A stretch of DNA of 64,000 nucleotides from Neostapfia colusana (Eukaryota > Streptophyta > Magnoliopsida > Poales > Poaceae): contig JASWHV010000017.1 of NCBI GenBank assembly GCA_030760725.1, positions 6,736,959 through 6,800,958 of the forward strand. The letters are read 5' to 3'. The notes below the pieces were generated by a model that saw only the letters and a program-made list of their open reading frames with translations, did not search any database and was not told where the DNA came from. The position numbers were made by a program, and so were the translations under genes. Positions 11,416 to 22,095 of the stretch are shown here, piece by piece. Within the stretch, counting starts at the first letter, position 1. Every line of letters starts with the position of its first letter.

Positions 11416-13140
11416 ATGGCGGAGATGTGGGTGTTCGGGTACGGCTCGCTGATCTGGAACCCGGGGTTCGCCTACGACGGCCGCCTCGTCGGCTTCGTCA
11501 GGGACTACCGCCGAGTCTTCTACCAGGGTAACCTCCGCTGGCCGCCCGGCAGCTAGCTGCTGCGCCAGTCCCTGAACTGCTTCTTTTTTTCGCCTGTTCC
11601 CTCAATTTTTTCTTGGTTTGCTCTGCCCGCCGGACAGGGAGCACGGACCACAGGGGCACGCCGGAGTTCCCCGGGAGGACCGTCACGCTCGAGCACCAGC
11701 CCGGCGCGACCTGCGTAGGCCCACTCCCTCATCTCTACCCCATTGTTTTGCAGTTGCTACTTGCTGAGAACAACCTCCCTGCTTAGGATGCACATTGTCT
11801 GCAGGGATAACCACACATTTCGCCGTTTTATTCCCCTGATTTTGCCTGCTCTATTTGCTTTACGTTTTCTGTAGTCTTGTTAACCATATTCGCAGCGCGT
11901 GCATTGATTTTGTGACTGAACCACTCATTTCACACCTAGTGGGGAGTTGCATACAAAATTTCGAGGGAGGAAGACAAGCAGGTAGCTCTGGAGGTGAGAT
12001 TTCTAAATGTCGTCCGATATGCTTTGCTAACCAATACTGAACCTGATTTTCTTGCAACTATTTCAAGGTTACCCACATCAGACTTAGTGTTGATATAGGG
12101 AATGAGTAGAGGGCAAACAACTCTCCGGTGCAATCGTGCAAAAATCTCTGACCACACAATCTTGCATCAGAGAGCTGTTTGCATTCTAGTCGTTCCTGTT
12201 GATATAATGATGTAGTTGCTTGTCATAGTGGTGACAACAGATTGGTTGATGACTTGATGGCCCAGAATAATATGCTATTCTGTACAGTCTTATGAGATAT
12301 CGATGATTACATTGTGAACAAGTTTATTAATTGGAAACTTCGATTTATTAATCTTGATCATATTTGTAGCAGCAAGTCTTTGCACACAAAGTAATTTTGA
12401 GTTGCTTACCTTACCTTGCTTCTATTGGCATTTACCTTCAGATTTGAATTGCAGTATTTAGAAGTAAGAGAGAAGCAGTATGATGAGAAGATTTACCTTG
12501 ATTTGTATACTGTAAGATATTAGTGCTTTATCTAGTTTCCGGGTTTGCATGTTCAATGTTCAATTTCCTCATTGTTGTATTTTTTAAGGATTCATCGCCC
12601 AAAATACCAGCTGTCAAAAATGTGATGGTGTAAGTGGCTCTGTAATCTAGGAACAAATATTTTATGCAAGCGAAATTTTGCTGATGGAACCAAATACATG
12701 GACAACAGATACTTCGCAACAACAAATAAGGAGAGCAATGTAAACTATCTTGGTCCAGCACCCCTGGAAGAAATGACCCGGTATTACGTCCTGTTAATTT
12801 TCATGCTACTCGTTTACTGTTGAAACTGTTGTTAACTTCCCTTGTGCCATGTTTAGGCAAATTTACCTTGCCGTAGGTCCAAGTGGACCTAATAAAGAGT
12901 ACCTGTTCAAACTTGAGGACGCATTAAACAAACTAGGTAAGGTTGTGATATTTGATTGTGTTATGGAATTTTCAAGGATCATAGAACAATGTTAGCCCTG
13001 ATGGTCAAAGTTCAATTGTCTTGGCAGGAGTTGAAGATCCACATGTTCAGGAATTGGCAAATGCTGTGCGTGAGTATTTCAACACTCAGCAATTGGCAAA
13101 TGCTGCGCGGGAGTATTCAGACACCCAGTTATCCCAGTGA
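11416..13140 (+). CDS. ChaC-like gamma-glutamylcyclotransferase, 8 exons
   Basis: Cytosolic enzyme of the ChaC/GGCT2 family that releases 5-oxoproline from gamma-glutamyl peptides such as glutathione. Exons: 11416-11527, 11638-11714, 11940-11993, 12455-12511, 12589-12629, 12709-12780, 12857-12936, 13028-13140; all phases join correctly. The N terminus has WVFGYGSLIWNPGF (the YGSL substrate loop) and YRRVFYQG, then HRGTPEFPGRTVTLE, GVAYKI, LEVREKQYDEK (carrying the conserved acidic catalytic region), YLGPAPLEEM and GPSGPNKEYLFKLEDAL. The last exon holds a duplicated 13-residue segment (ELANAVREYFNTQ then QLANAAREYSDTQ) before the stop. Exon 3 is only 54 bp and easy to miss. The family call is firm; expression and activity are not shown. 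Confidence 0.93.
13028..13140 (+). repeat. 39-bp in-frame tandem duplication in last exon of the ChaC-like gene
   Basis: Two adjacent 39-bp units start at gaattggcaaatgctgtgcg and caattggcaaatgctgcgcg. They differ at several positions and encode 13 residues each. This lengthens the C terminus without breaking the frame. Confidence 0.9.
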
Positions 13141-13704
13141 AAGATCACACTTTCTGTTTATTCAGATAAAAGAACTTCTTCAGGAAGATGGGATTCTTTC
13201 ATCTCCAAACATTGGTATTTTCTTGTAGTCTCCGCTCTATGTGACTTTTTCACATCATGTGTGCTTGTAGACATTTTCATATCATCATGTATTCACAAAA
13301 ACAACCTGGGAATTTCCCCATCCGCCTGTACTCTCTGGACTGGAATGAAAGCTATAGTTTCTCTATTTTCTACTCTCAACATGGAGCAACTAGAAAGGGT
13401 GATAGGATGAACTACTTATGATATAAATGATTCAGATACTTGTAGAGTTTCCAAGAGACCAGGACCGAGCAGGGATAGAAAAACACTTGTCAAAGGATTT
13501 AGCAGAATTGCATCTGCAATTTCTAAAACTTTTCCCCAAGCTACAATCACTTCTTTTCAGCTCTAATTAACGAATGGTTAGGCATTTCTTAGTCTAGAAA
13601 TTTCAGATAAAGACAACAATACAGAATCAATCTAATGTCCCAATGTGCAATTTCTCTAAAATCGTGGTACGGAGTACAAGATCAGATGATCAACTAGAAC
13701 ATTT
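13141..13704. other. Convergent intergenic interval
   Basis: Lies between the 3' ends of the ChaC-like gene (plus) and the aspartic-protease-like gene (minus). It holds their presumed 3' UTRs; nothing else is recognised. Confidence 0.4.
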
Positions 13705-15193
13705 CTAGCTCACGGAGTCGCAGCTGGTCTTAGCGAAGGTGATCTTCCCCCGGCGTAGGTTGTAGAGCACCCGCATGTTCTGCTGCTGGTAGTTGCCGAG
13801 GATGGACACGCCGGTGGTCTTGCCGATCATGAGGCACATCAGCCTCCCCGTCCTGTCCTCCGCGAACAGCCGGTCCCTGTCCAGCTCCAGCCACCGCCCG
13901 TCGAAGGACAGCGACACCGTCGGCACGTAGACGCGGTCCATCCCCACCCCCTCCGGCAGGATGAAGCAGAGGTCCAGCCCCAGGCGCGACGCCGCCCCGC
14001 GGGGCAGCCTGATCTCCTGCTCCAGGTCGTTGGCCAGCTCCTCGTACAGCGACTCCTCCAGGAACGAGATCGTGGACGCTATGTCCACGATCATCCCGTG
14101 CGCGTGGGCGCGGTCACCCGCCTCCGCCGGGGACGTCGCGTTCCTGTTCAGGCCCGGCGGGGTCCTGTCGCCTACGGCCAGACCGTCGAGGTTGAGGTAG
14201 TAGTAGGACGGGTACCGCGGGTCAGACGACATGGTGACGGCGACCCGGTCCGTGGCGTTCCGGACGGCGTCCGCGTCCACGCCGAGGACGAGCTTCCCCG
14301 CGGCCCGGGAGAGCGGCGGCGGCAGGCAGTACATGAACCGGCGCACGGAGAGCTGGTTGAGCAGCGAGAGCGGGCCGCGGCCGAGGCCCACCAGCCCCGA
14401 GGCCTGCGGGGACGGGCCCTGGACGCTGGAGTCGCTGCAGCCGAAGACGACGCCGTGGAACACGTTGCCGCCGACGACCAGCTTGTCCATGCCCAGGGTC
14501 CCCTTGGTCACCGCGTTCCCGCTGTACCTGTACGTGTACTCGCACGCGTTGTCGTCGCCTTCGTCGCGGCACCTATATATATATACATCCAGCAAGCAAG
14601 GCATCGGTTTCCCCACCCTCTTTTGTTGGCGCGATGCATGACGTGTGAGTTACGTGCCTGTGCTCGTCTAGCTGGTCGCACGTGTCGCTGCCGCACGGCA
14701 CGACGGCGAAGGAGGAGGAGAGCTTGGGGTTGAAGACGGGGTCCACCTGGCGGTAGCAGCTGGTGCAGGGCTGGCACTGCATCCAGACGATGTCGCTGGC
14801 GGTGTCGATGGCCGCCGAGACGACGTGCTCCGGCGTGCCGACGCCGAGCTTCACCAGGTACTCGCCCCCGCCTTGCACCAGCGGCACCTCGGCGGCGGCG
14901 GCCTTGCTGCGGCCGCCGACGGCCCGGTCGAGGCTGCGCCGCACGGCGCGACGGAGGAGCTCGTGGTCCGTGAGGTTGGCGGCCGGCAGAGCGTCCACGC
15001 GGGCCAGCTCGAGGAGGAGGGGCGTTGAGCCGCCGACGCCGCGCGCCGGGAGCACGGGGAGGGCGAGGAAGAGCAGCAGCAGCATGGCGCTCATCATGGC
15101 GGCGCCGGTGCCGGATGGCGCGACACTGCTGGCGCGCGCGGCAGCTGCGAGTGCGTGCGCACTGTCCTTCAGACGCTCGATCGTGCGCATCAT
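13705..15193 (-). CDS. Nepenthesin-type aspartic-protease-like protein with altered catalytic motifs
   Basis: Two-exon gene: exon 1 from 15193 (or the better signal-peptide start MMSAMLLLLFLALPVLPARG at 15097) to about 14658/14643; exon 2 14572-13705. Pepsin-family A1B architecture: signal peptide, prosegment, first lobe with GGGEYLVKLGVGTP, the Cys-rich nepenthesin insert (QCQPCTSCYRQ ... CGSDTC), ASGLVGLGRGPLSLLNQL, then the second lobe and C-terminal ILGNYQQQNMRVLYNL. Family-typical Cys residues are present. The catalytic sites read AIDTASDIVW and MIVDIASTISF: both Asp are kept, but the usual Gly after Asp-Thr/Ser is Ala, and Ser is Ile in the second motif. The protein may be inactive or have changed activity. 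The splice donor is uncertain: a GC donor after codon part AG at 14658, or a GT donor at 14643. The frame is otherwise open. Confidence 0.85.
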
Positions 15194-15236
15194 GCGTTCG
15201 TTGCTTGATAGCGAGACGGGTTAAGTAGACAGACAC

Positions 15237-15276
15237 GGGGGGGGGGGGGGGGGTGGGTGGGGGGCGGGGGGGGACA
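15237..15276 (+). repeat. G-rich tract (17 G run plus further G blocks)
   Basis: A run of 17 G starts at 15237, followed by GGG, GGGGGG and GGGGGGGG blocks separated by T or C. It lies just upstream of the protease-like gene start on its template side and could fold as a G-quadruplex on the plus strand. Run length may also be affected by sequencing. Confidence 0.8.
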
Positions 15277-15280
15277 CAGA

Positions 15281-16138
15281 AAGGCGCTGCCCCCGCGAAG
15301 GCGAACCGGTTGCGGGTAGCATGGCACGGCATCCCTTGTGATCTTTTGTGCGTTTCTTCTGAGAGCGTTTCTTTCAGGAAATTTTGATTACTACTACTAG
15401 AGTGTTCTGCATGCTACAACTTTTGCTTGGGATGCCGTAGCCTTGGCTCGCAACGGCTCAATACGAAGCGTCTACGATGCCCACCTCAACCCAACGAGGT
15501 GTTGTTACCAATAAGGCAATGATAGAACGAATGGGCTATCCGTTGATCTGCCTTGCGGCGCTCTCGAACATGCCCGGACCCCGCGCTGAGAAATCAGAGT
15601 GCAGGACTAGCTGTTGGGGTTCGGTATTAGTTGAATTTCGGGTTGGGTAATTTGGATTTTAAAAAATTCGAGTTTTTAAATCACTACGCAAAATTGTATC
15701 TAAAATTTTGGGTATCCAAAAATTCAAGTTTGGGTTAACCATATTACCCAAATAGTGATAGAACAAATAAAAATAGTTAAAAATATAGCTGTCAAAACAG
15801 CAATAAAATTGATATTCTATCACTAAAATAAGTGAAAGTTTATAAAGATAATTAAATAATGGTAGTGTGACCATATAACATTATAATTATATGTAAGTCA
15901 TGAGCTAAATCCAGTGCCAAAACATGAAAAAGCTATACCCCAACATAGAGACCGGGTATTTCGGGTATCGGACATTATAACCTGAAAATATTTGAAATAT
16001 TATCGGGTTTTGCAAACCTCTATGTAAAAAATTATTTTGGATTTCAATTTCCGAGATTTTCGGGTTTGGGTTTTCTCGGGATTATAATTCGGGTTCGGAG
16101 CTTACGCCCACGTTTATGGAGGATGCGCTGCGCGTGGG
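15281..16138. other. Intergenic, AT-rich middle with cgggt-type ends
   Basis: No gene seen. The stretch about 15600-16100 is AT-rich and bounded by ttcgggttgggt and its like (attcgggttcgg), reminiscent of the hAT-type MITEs further right, but I could not define ends or a target duplication. Confidence 0.3.
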
Positions 16139-16206
16139 GATTTTTTTTTATTTTTAGCACTGTACATAAATCATTTAATATTAATAGCATCTAGATTTTT
16201 TTTACC
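16139..16206 (+). repeat. Left terminal inverted repeat of the Mutator-like element
   Basis: Pairs with 36569-36634 in inverted orientation. The shared core tatttttagcactgta is exact, and the rest is AT-rich and roughly 70 percent matching by eye. Confidence 0.75.
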
Positions 16207-16224
16207 GGAATAGCCACCATGTCG

Positions 16225-16370
16225 TTCAGTGGGTGAACGATTTGTCCACGTGGACAATAAATCATCTACACCGCGGACGATTGGGCAACGTGGACAACAA
16301 ATCGTCCACACCGTAGACGACAGGGCCACGTGGTGGACGACAGGGCCACGTAAGTCAGTCGTCCACATGA
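16225..16370. repeat. Left subterminal GTCGTCCAC / GTGGACGAC repeats
   Basis: Several copies of gtccac and its complement gtggac in both orientations. The same motif recurs at 17460-17712, 18535-18625 and next to the right end at 36453-36550. Confidence 0.8.
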
Positions 16371-16689
16371 GATTCCTCTACAGCAAATGGATCTAGATTA
16401 GCAATTTAGCTCCTATTTAGAAATACTTAGAGACATTTTTACAAAAAAATTACAGAAGTAAATGTAGTATACTGTATTATGATTTTATGTAATGTTAATA
16501 ATATGACTTTTGTTTAATAGATGATATGTTATGTAATTTTGAATTATGTAATACGATCACAAGTTTGAATATTGAATTTTGTTTGTTCGAATTAGTTTTT
16601 TTCTTTTTTTAATACTTAGAGACATATTAAAAATATCTTGTTATCGAAGTAAATTTAGCACAATAACACCATCGCTTGATTAAAAACAC

Positions 16690-18420
16690 TCGTCATTAGA
16701 TACATTACAAAGTTTATTAAATGACAAATATAGGTTCTCCTGAGTGCAACGGGGATATTTTCCCTTGCGCAATGCATCCAGCCCGGCATCCCTTGCGCGA
16801 CGTGCTCTCTCGCGTAAACGCTCTCGTTCATCCTCTCTAGCCTGACGAGCAATACGATCTTCCTCCTGAGCCTGGTGACGATACTTTTTTCTCAATTCTT
16901 TGAAGTTCTTTCTGACGTTTGCACCGACACTCCTCCTGTTCAGCCGCCTCCTTCCTCTCGTGCTGAAACCACTTCTTGTACTCCATCTTGTAGTGGAACT
17001 TGTGTCCCAAGCAGCTCTATGCATCGCATGTATGTACTCGACGCCTTTCGCTGTTTGTTCGTTATTGATGTACTGTGTGAACTCACAAAGGGACGGTGTA
17101 GACTGCATGATTAATGATGTGTTGTTGTGAAGATTTGAGATAAAATACGAATGCAAAATTCATAGATCTGTGAAGTAGATATGTTACCTGACATCTACCA
17201 TTCGGGAAAAATGGTGTGGTCCTATGAGGGGGGTCATATTCATAGTTGTTGCACATCCATAGCCTCAAACTGTAGGTGACCCCAGTCTTAAATCTTTTAC
17301 AAACCGACAATGAGTGCTACATAGACACATTGGTGCTTGTAATCTCTCTAGAACGCGAATCTCTCTTTTTTAATTTGGTGGTGAGTAAGGTGAGTCCATG
17401 CCCGTGAGAGTTGAGTCTATAAAGTGCGGTTGTGGCGAATGTGCGGAGTGCTCTTAAATAGATGATCGAAACTAGACGACTCGTCCACTAGGTGGACGAC
17501 GAGTCGTCTAGTAGGTGGACGAGTCGTCCAGTAGGTGGACGACTAGTCCATCAGTTGTATGGCTAGTCCATCAGTTGTACAACTCGTTAATCAGTTGTAC
17601 GAGTCGTCTAGTAGGTGGACGACTAGTCCATCAGTCGTACGACTCGTCTATCAGTTGTACAACTCGTCCACCAGGTGGACAAGTCGTCTAGTAGGTGGAC
17701 GAGTCATCCAGTTAAAAGTACGTAGTGATTGTTGCAAAATGGATAATTTGTATTTCGAACCACCGATAACGGTGGATTTCACTTTAGTGCGAACATCATA
17801 GAACACTAGTAGTTCCTCTCGTCCATGTTTATTAAAATTTGAAGTACAAGATCATACATTAGAAGGATATATTACGAGCATACATGGTGTTGCACATTAG
17901 TGAAACCTAGTTTTAACAGCTAGGGTTTGGCTTGTGGTGAGGACATTCACAATCACTGTTGTTGCACACGGGTCTAGCACCTATGTACTCGAATAGCTGT
18001 GACTCCATTTCTGCAAGTTCAACAATCATCTCTCGATTTTGATCTTGTAAATATTTAGTGTAATCTTCAATTGGCTTGATTGGCGGTGAGTCAACCCAGA
18101 GTGTGTATCTGCAATTATCGTTATCAAAGTAGCACTAGTCAAATTGCAATAAAGGTCAAAAAATGACAATATTGCAGCTCAAAAATAATATGTATTTTAA
18201 ACTTACTCTACCGTTAGGATAAAGAAAGAATCAATGACCACTGGCCTCCCTTCCATCCTTCATTTGCACAACACAATCAAGGTCACAACGGCATTTGAGC
18301 CACTCTTCTTTCGTGTCATCATATGGACGAAGAGGATTGAACACACAAAAATCAGTCTTACTTAGAATCATGAACATGTCTACTAGTGGTTCATACCACT
18401 CAGGACCACCCACCAAGTAG
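16690..18420 (-). pseudogene. GRF-type zinc-finger / charged coiled-coil gene remnant of the Mutator-like element
   Basis: Minus-strand exon-like pieces, 5' to 3': 18416-18231 (PEWYEPLVDMFMILSKTDFC ... LKCRCDLDCVVQMKDGR), about 18113-17920 after a tgcag acceptor (YTLWVDSPP ... VCNNSDCECPHH), about 17300-17188 (PHRTTPFFPNGRCQ then gtaac donor), and 17070-16720, a highly charged region (RKNFKELRKKYRHQAQEEDR ... RERLRERARRARDAG). The CRC/CGYxxW pattern followed by an acidic linker matches GRF zinc-finger proteins frequent in PMD-carrying plant MULEs. Exact gene structure and integrity cannot be fixed by eye. Confidence 0.5.
17460..17712. repeat. Minisatellite of palindromic GTGGACGA / TCGTCCAC units
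   Basis: About a dozen imperfect units of roughly 20 bp such as tcgtctagtaggtggacga and actagtccatcagttgtac, head to tail. The unit contains a short inverted repeat, so the array could form many hairpins. It lies in the Mutator-like element upstream of one of the zinc-finger gene exons. Confidence 0.85.
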
Positions 18421-18732
18421 TAGAGACCACCACTCCTATCCTAGCAAGACCTCTGCTCGCCATTGTTTTAGTACTCTCTTTGCTCACTCTCAGTTCGTAA
18501 TAGTGACTCTTGCGGCGCTACGACTTTTGTAGGGCGACTGTCGTCCACCCCGTGGACGACTCGTTTACTATATGGACGAGTCGTCCACGTCGTTGATGAC
18601 TCATCCAACTCGTGGACGATTTTGAATCCGTCATCAGGAACACTTTGCTTATTTGTTTTTTGGTCTTTTGGTTTTAAAAGAGTTAATATTAAGCACACAA
18701 AATAACGGGCAAAAAGTAGACATATAAATTAA

Positions 18733-19427
18733 TTATCTTAAAAAATATGATACATAGAGTGTAACAAAAACAAATATTAAATGACAAAGCACATCAACGC
18801 CTAGCACGCTTCCCACGTCCCCCGTAGCAGCCCTACGTGCCGGTCGTACGTGGTCTGCATCATACGTTAGCGGATCAGGCGGGTTCCTAAGCCTAGGAGC
18901 TCCTGTCAGGATCGCGTCCTGCACCGGTTGCGTCGGCTCCGGAGCTCCTTGCGTCTGAGGAAGTGTGTCCGCCATAGTGTCGGTGACATATGCTTTCCAG
19001 TTGAAGAAGATTCCCAAATCCTGATGCGTCGCATCGGAACCGTAAGGCGAGTCCTCAGAACCTACAAAAATTATTATTTTTTGTCAGATTTATCAATAAC
19101 TATTAATATTAATAATATGAATTAAACTGACACACAACATTGCACCAGTTGGATGCCCCAACAATGTCATCGGGACACGTAGGACGAACGTACGACGTTG
19201 AAGGCACTACACAGAAAACAGTCTAAATTACTACGTTCAACATATTAGAAAAAATGAAAAGTCTTTCTATGTCGTACCTGGTGTCTAAACAGACGCTGGT
19301 GGTGGAACAGTCGTCGCTCGTGCAAAGAACGGTTGCTGTACGAAGGAGTCTTGACGACAAGACTCTGTGCACGACAGAGACATGTGCTTCATCGCGTCGG
19401 CGATGTACTTATGCATTTTCTTCCAGA
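18733..19427 (-). pseudogene. C-terminal part of plant-mobile-domain (PMD) protein, downstream of Copia insertion
   Basis: Minus-strand frame starting at the Copia insertion point reads TVWKKMHKYIADAMKHMSLSC and continues to a TAG at 19285-19287, followed by a possible gtacg donor. A further exon around 19017-18790 encodes a Pro/Arg-rich tail (LRNPPDPLTYDADHVRPARR). It continues the frame of the piece at 34224-34310. The in-frame TAG suggests decay, unless an upstream donor is used. Confidence 0.55.
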
Positions 19428-19432
19428 CCGTT

Positions 19433-21235
19433 TGAAAGTTGCCTAGAGGGGGTGAATAGGCTAATAAAAACTGAAACTACTGAAAACGGTTGGATTAAAC
19501 GTGAAGGGCCGGACTAGTCCGGTCAGGGGGCATACTAGTCCGGTCTAGGTATAGAAATTAGATAAAGGTTGTGTTTTTATAGATTTCTTTCCAAGTTTGT
19601 TTAAGCGAAAGATACGTGAGTTATCTAATAATCTAATCAACTAGTTTGTGAAAGAGAAACTGATTAGATCGTAAGGTTCACAACTATAAGGCAATTAACA
19701 AGTTTTGAGCGAAACAAATCCTAAAAAGCAATTTTAGTGATTAAGCGAGAAAGTAAAGAAATCAAGAGACTCGATTTATCCCGAGGTTCGATTCCACACA
19801 GGAATCTACGTCCCCGTTAATGAGTCCACAAAGGACCGGATCTCTTCTAACCCTACCCTCACCGAGCGATCACCAAGATCAAGCCCGGGTTCTTCAATAT
19901 CAATCAAAGCGTGATTGTAGGGGCTACTCACAACTAGAGGCTCCCTACAATAACCTAGCAGTTCTAGGAAACAAAATACAACAGACACGAACTCAAATCA
20001 ACGATTAGAGTGCAAGAGATTCAAACCGAGAGCTCAAACATTGATCATCGCGTCTTTCCTCTCACAAATCACTAAACCCCTCAAGATCCAATCTTAGGGG
20101 TCAACAATGTGAGTAAAGAGGCTTAGAAGAGCTCAAGAAAAGAGTTTTCGGTGCTAGGGTTGCTGGGTGATCCATTTGAAACCGGGGGTCCCTTTTTAGA
20201 GGGATCTCGATATCCAACCGTTATATCTGCTAAAGTCCAGACTAGTCCGGCCAAAACCCCGGACTAGTCCGGCCTTGAGGGACCACCTACCTCACAAAGG
20301 CTAACAACTAAAGTCCCTACCACCTTTGAATTCAAACGGTCATTGAACCCCGGACTAGTCCGTTGAAAAACAAACTAGTCTGATCTCACACAGGAGCCTT
20401 TGCTCCGGGTGAGAACGGACAAGTCTAGCTAGTAGTGGACTAGTCCGTCCACACGGGCGGACTAGTACGGCCTTACCAGACTTAGTACCAAAACTCTCTA
20501 ATCTCACATTACGGACTAGTCTGACCATGTTCGGACTAGTCCGAGCTCACACAGGAACAATTGTTCGGTTCTAAACCATACTAGTCTGAAGAGCCGGACT
20601 AGTCCAGCCAACTGAGCGGACTAGTCCGGCCTTCTAGGACTTAACCCAGTGGACACACTCATCTCACACAATCGGACTAGTCTGTCCACAACGGACTAGT
20701 CTGAGGTCACTCAAAGGGATTTTCTTCGGACCTAAGCGGCCTAGTCCGAACAGGCGGACTAGTCCGGCCTTCTGGGACTTGGTCTCAGAAAGGCTCAGAC
20801 TTACAATAGAAGGGACTAGTCCGGCATAAAACGGACAAGTTCGAACTCACTTAGAGACATTTAGTCCGATCCAAAACGGATTAGTCTGGTTGGATCGGAC
20901 TAGTCTAGCCCCAAGTCCGGACAAGCGGGGTCTACATTCTAAGCTATGCCTAGGACTATTCCCTCACCAAAATTCTAACTAAAAGTTTGAGCTCTCTAAT
21001 GATTCTCAAGCACTCTAAAAGAGAAAACCCTCTACACAACTAGAAAATGTGAACTCAAAAATAAAATCCTATTTTCTACTCTTGGAAGTCTTCTTCTTTT
21101 TCCTTTTACTTTTTTAGAGACTCCGCATCCATTCTCATTTAAAGACGTGTGCTCATACTCATTAAAGCTCATTAGTATCTTAATTGTCGTCATCATTCAT
21201 CCAAAACCTACGGGGATTACCTAGATGCACTTTCA
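19433..21235 (-). repeat. 3' LTR of the Copia element
   Basis: About 1.8 kb and homologous along its length to 32421-34218. It contains more than 20 exact or near-exact copies of ggactagtcc, many extended to ccggactagtccgg, concentrated at 20220-20930. Confidence 0.92.
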
Positions 21236-21250
21236 ATCTCCCCCTTTTGG
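21236..21250 (-). other. Polypurine tract of the Copia element
   Basis: Minus strand CCAAAAGGGGGAGATT immediately before the 3' LTR, the expected plus-strand primer of reverse transcription. Confidence 0.85.
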
Positions 21251-21677
21251 TGATTGATGACAACACATTAAGACTCTCGATGAATGGATATAAGAGTTTG
21301 TTTTCATAATACATATATGTATGATGTACTCCCCCTAAATGTGTGCATAAGAGTTTATCAAGAAAAATATGCACATGAATGAATTCTACGGGGATTTCAT
21401 ACACACATGTGTTATGGTAGGTTGCCTAAGTGTGATGTGATAAAAAAGTGTAAAATGCATTGAAGGGAACATAAATGATATCAAATAACAAGATCATCTC
21501 AACACAACATAGTATGAAGGCATAATGAGACATAATATGGCATAGACATTACAAACATTTTAAAAAGCTAAACTAGACTACTCCCTCTCTTTATCTCCCC
21601 CTTTAGAATCAAAGCACCAAAAAGGAAAAGAAAAGAGAGAAGGGCCTAATCGCCATCGTCTTCATCTTGATCTACGC

Positions 21678-22095
21678 TGTCGAAGTGTGCGGTCGACACT
21701 TCCCCCGGGCCTGCACTGGGCAGCCCGCGGAGGTTCTTTTTTCGGAGGGGCTAGTCCCTAGCGGAGAGCTTGCGCAGATGGAACGAGTTAGTAAGAGCTT
21801 GACACGGCGAGTTTTACGTGGTTCAGGCCGCCGGAGCGTAAAACCCTACGTCCACGGCGAGCTATGGAGCTCGCTGTATTGCTTGCTGCTCAGGGCCGGA
21901 GGCCTGAGCTTGGGGGTGAGTTACAGCTTGAGAGTGTATGGCTAGCGTATGAGTTGCAAAGTGCGAACCCTTGCTATCGACGCCTACCCGAGCCTTTTAT
22001 AGTCCAAGACTCGGGCGGCTTACAAGGGGAGCCGGGACCCGACAGGTGGTCCCGGGAAGATTGTCTATTATCTACCATATCTGCAGTTATGCCGG
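21678..22095 (-). repeat. Truncated 3' LTR of the nested Gypsy element
   Basis: Matches 23183-23600 at a constant offset of 1505 bp with six substitutions, then diverges abruptly into gag sequence. Confidence 0.92.

Noticed and set aside
14098..14733. Long plus-strand frame opposite the altered aspartic protease
   Set aside because: Low-complexity Arg/Val/Ala product of GC-rich antisense sequence.
16130..16600. Possible CRISPR-like array from repeated gtccac motifs
   Set aside because: Eukaryotic context, irregular spacing and inverted motifs; these are subterminal transposon repeats.
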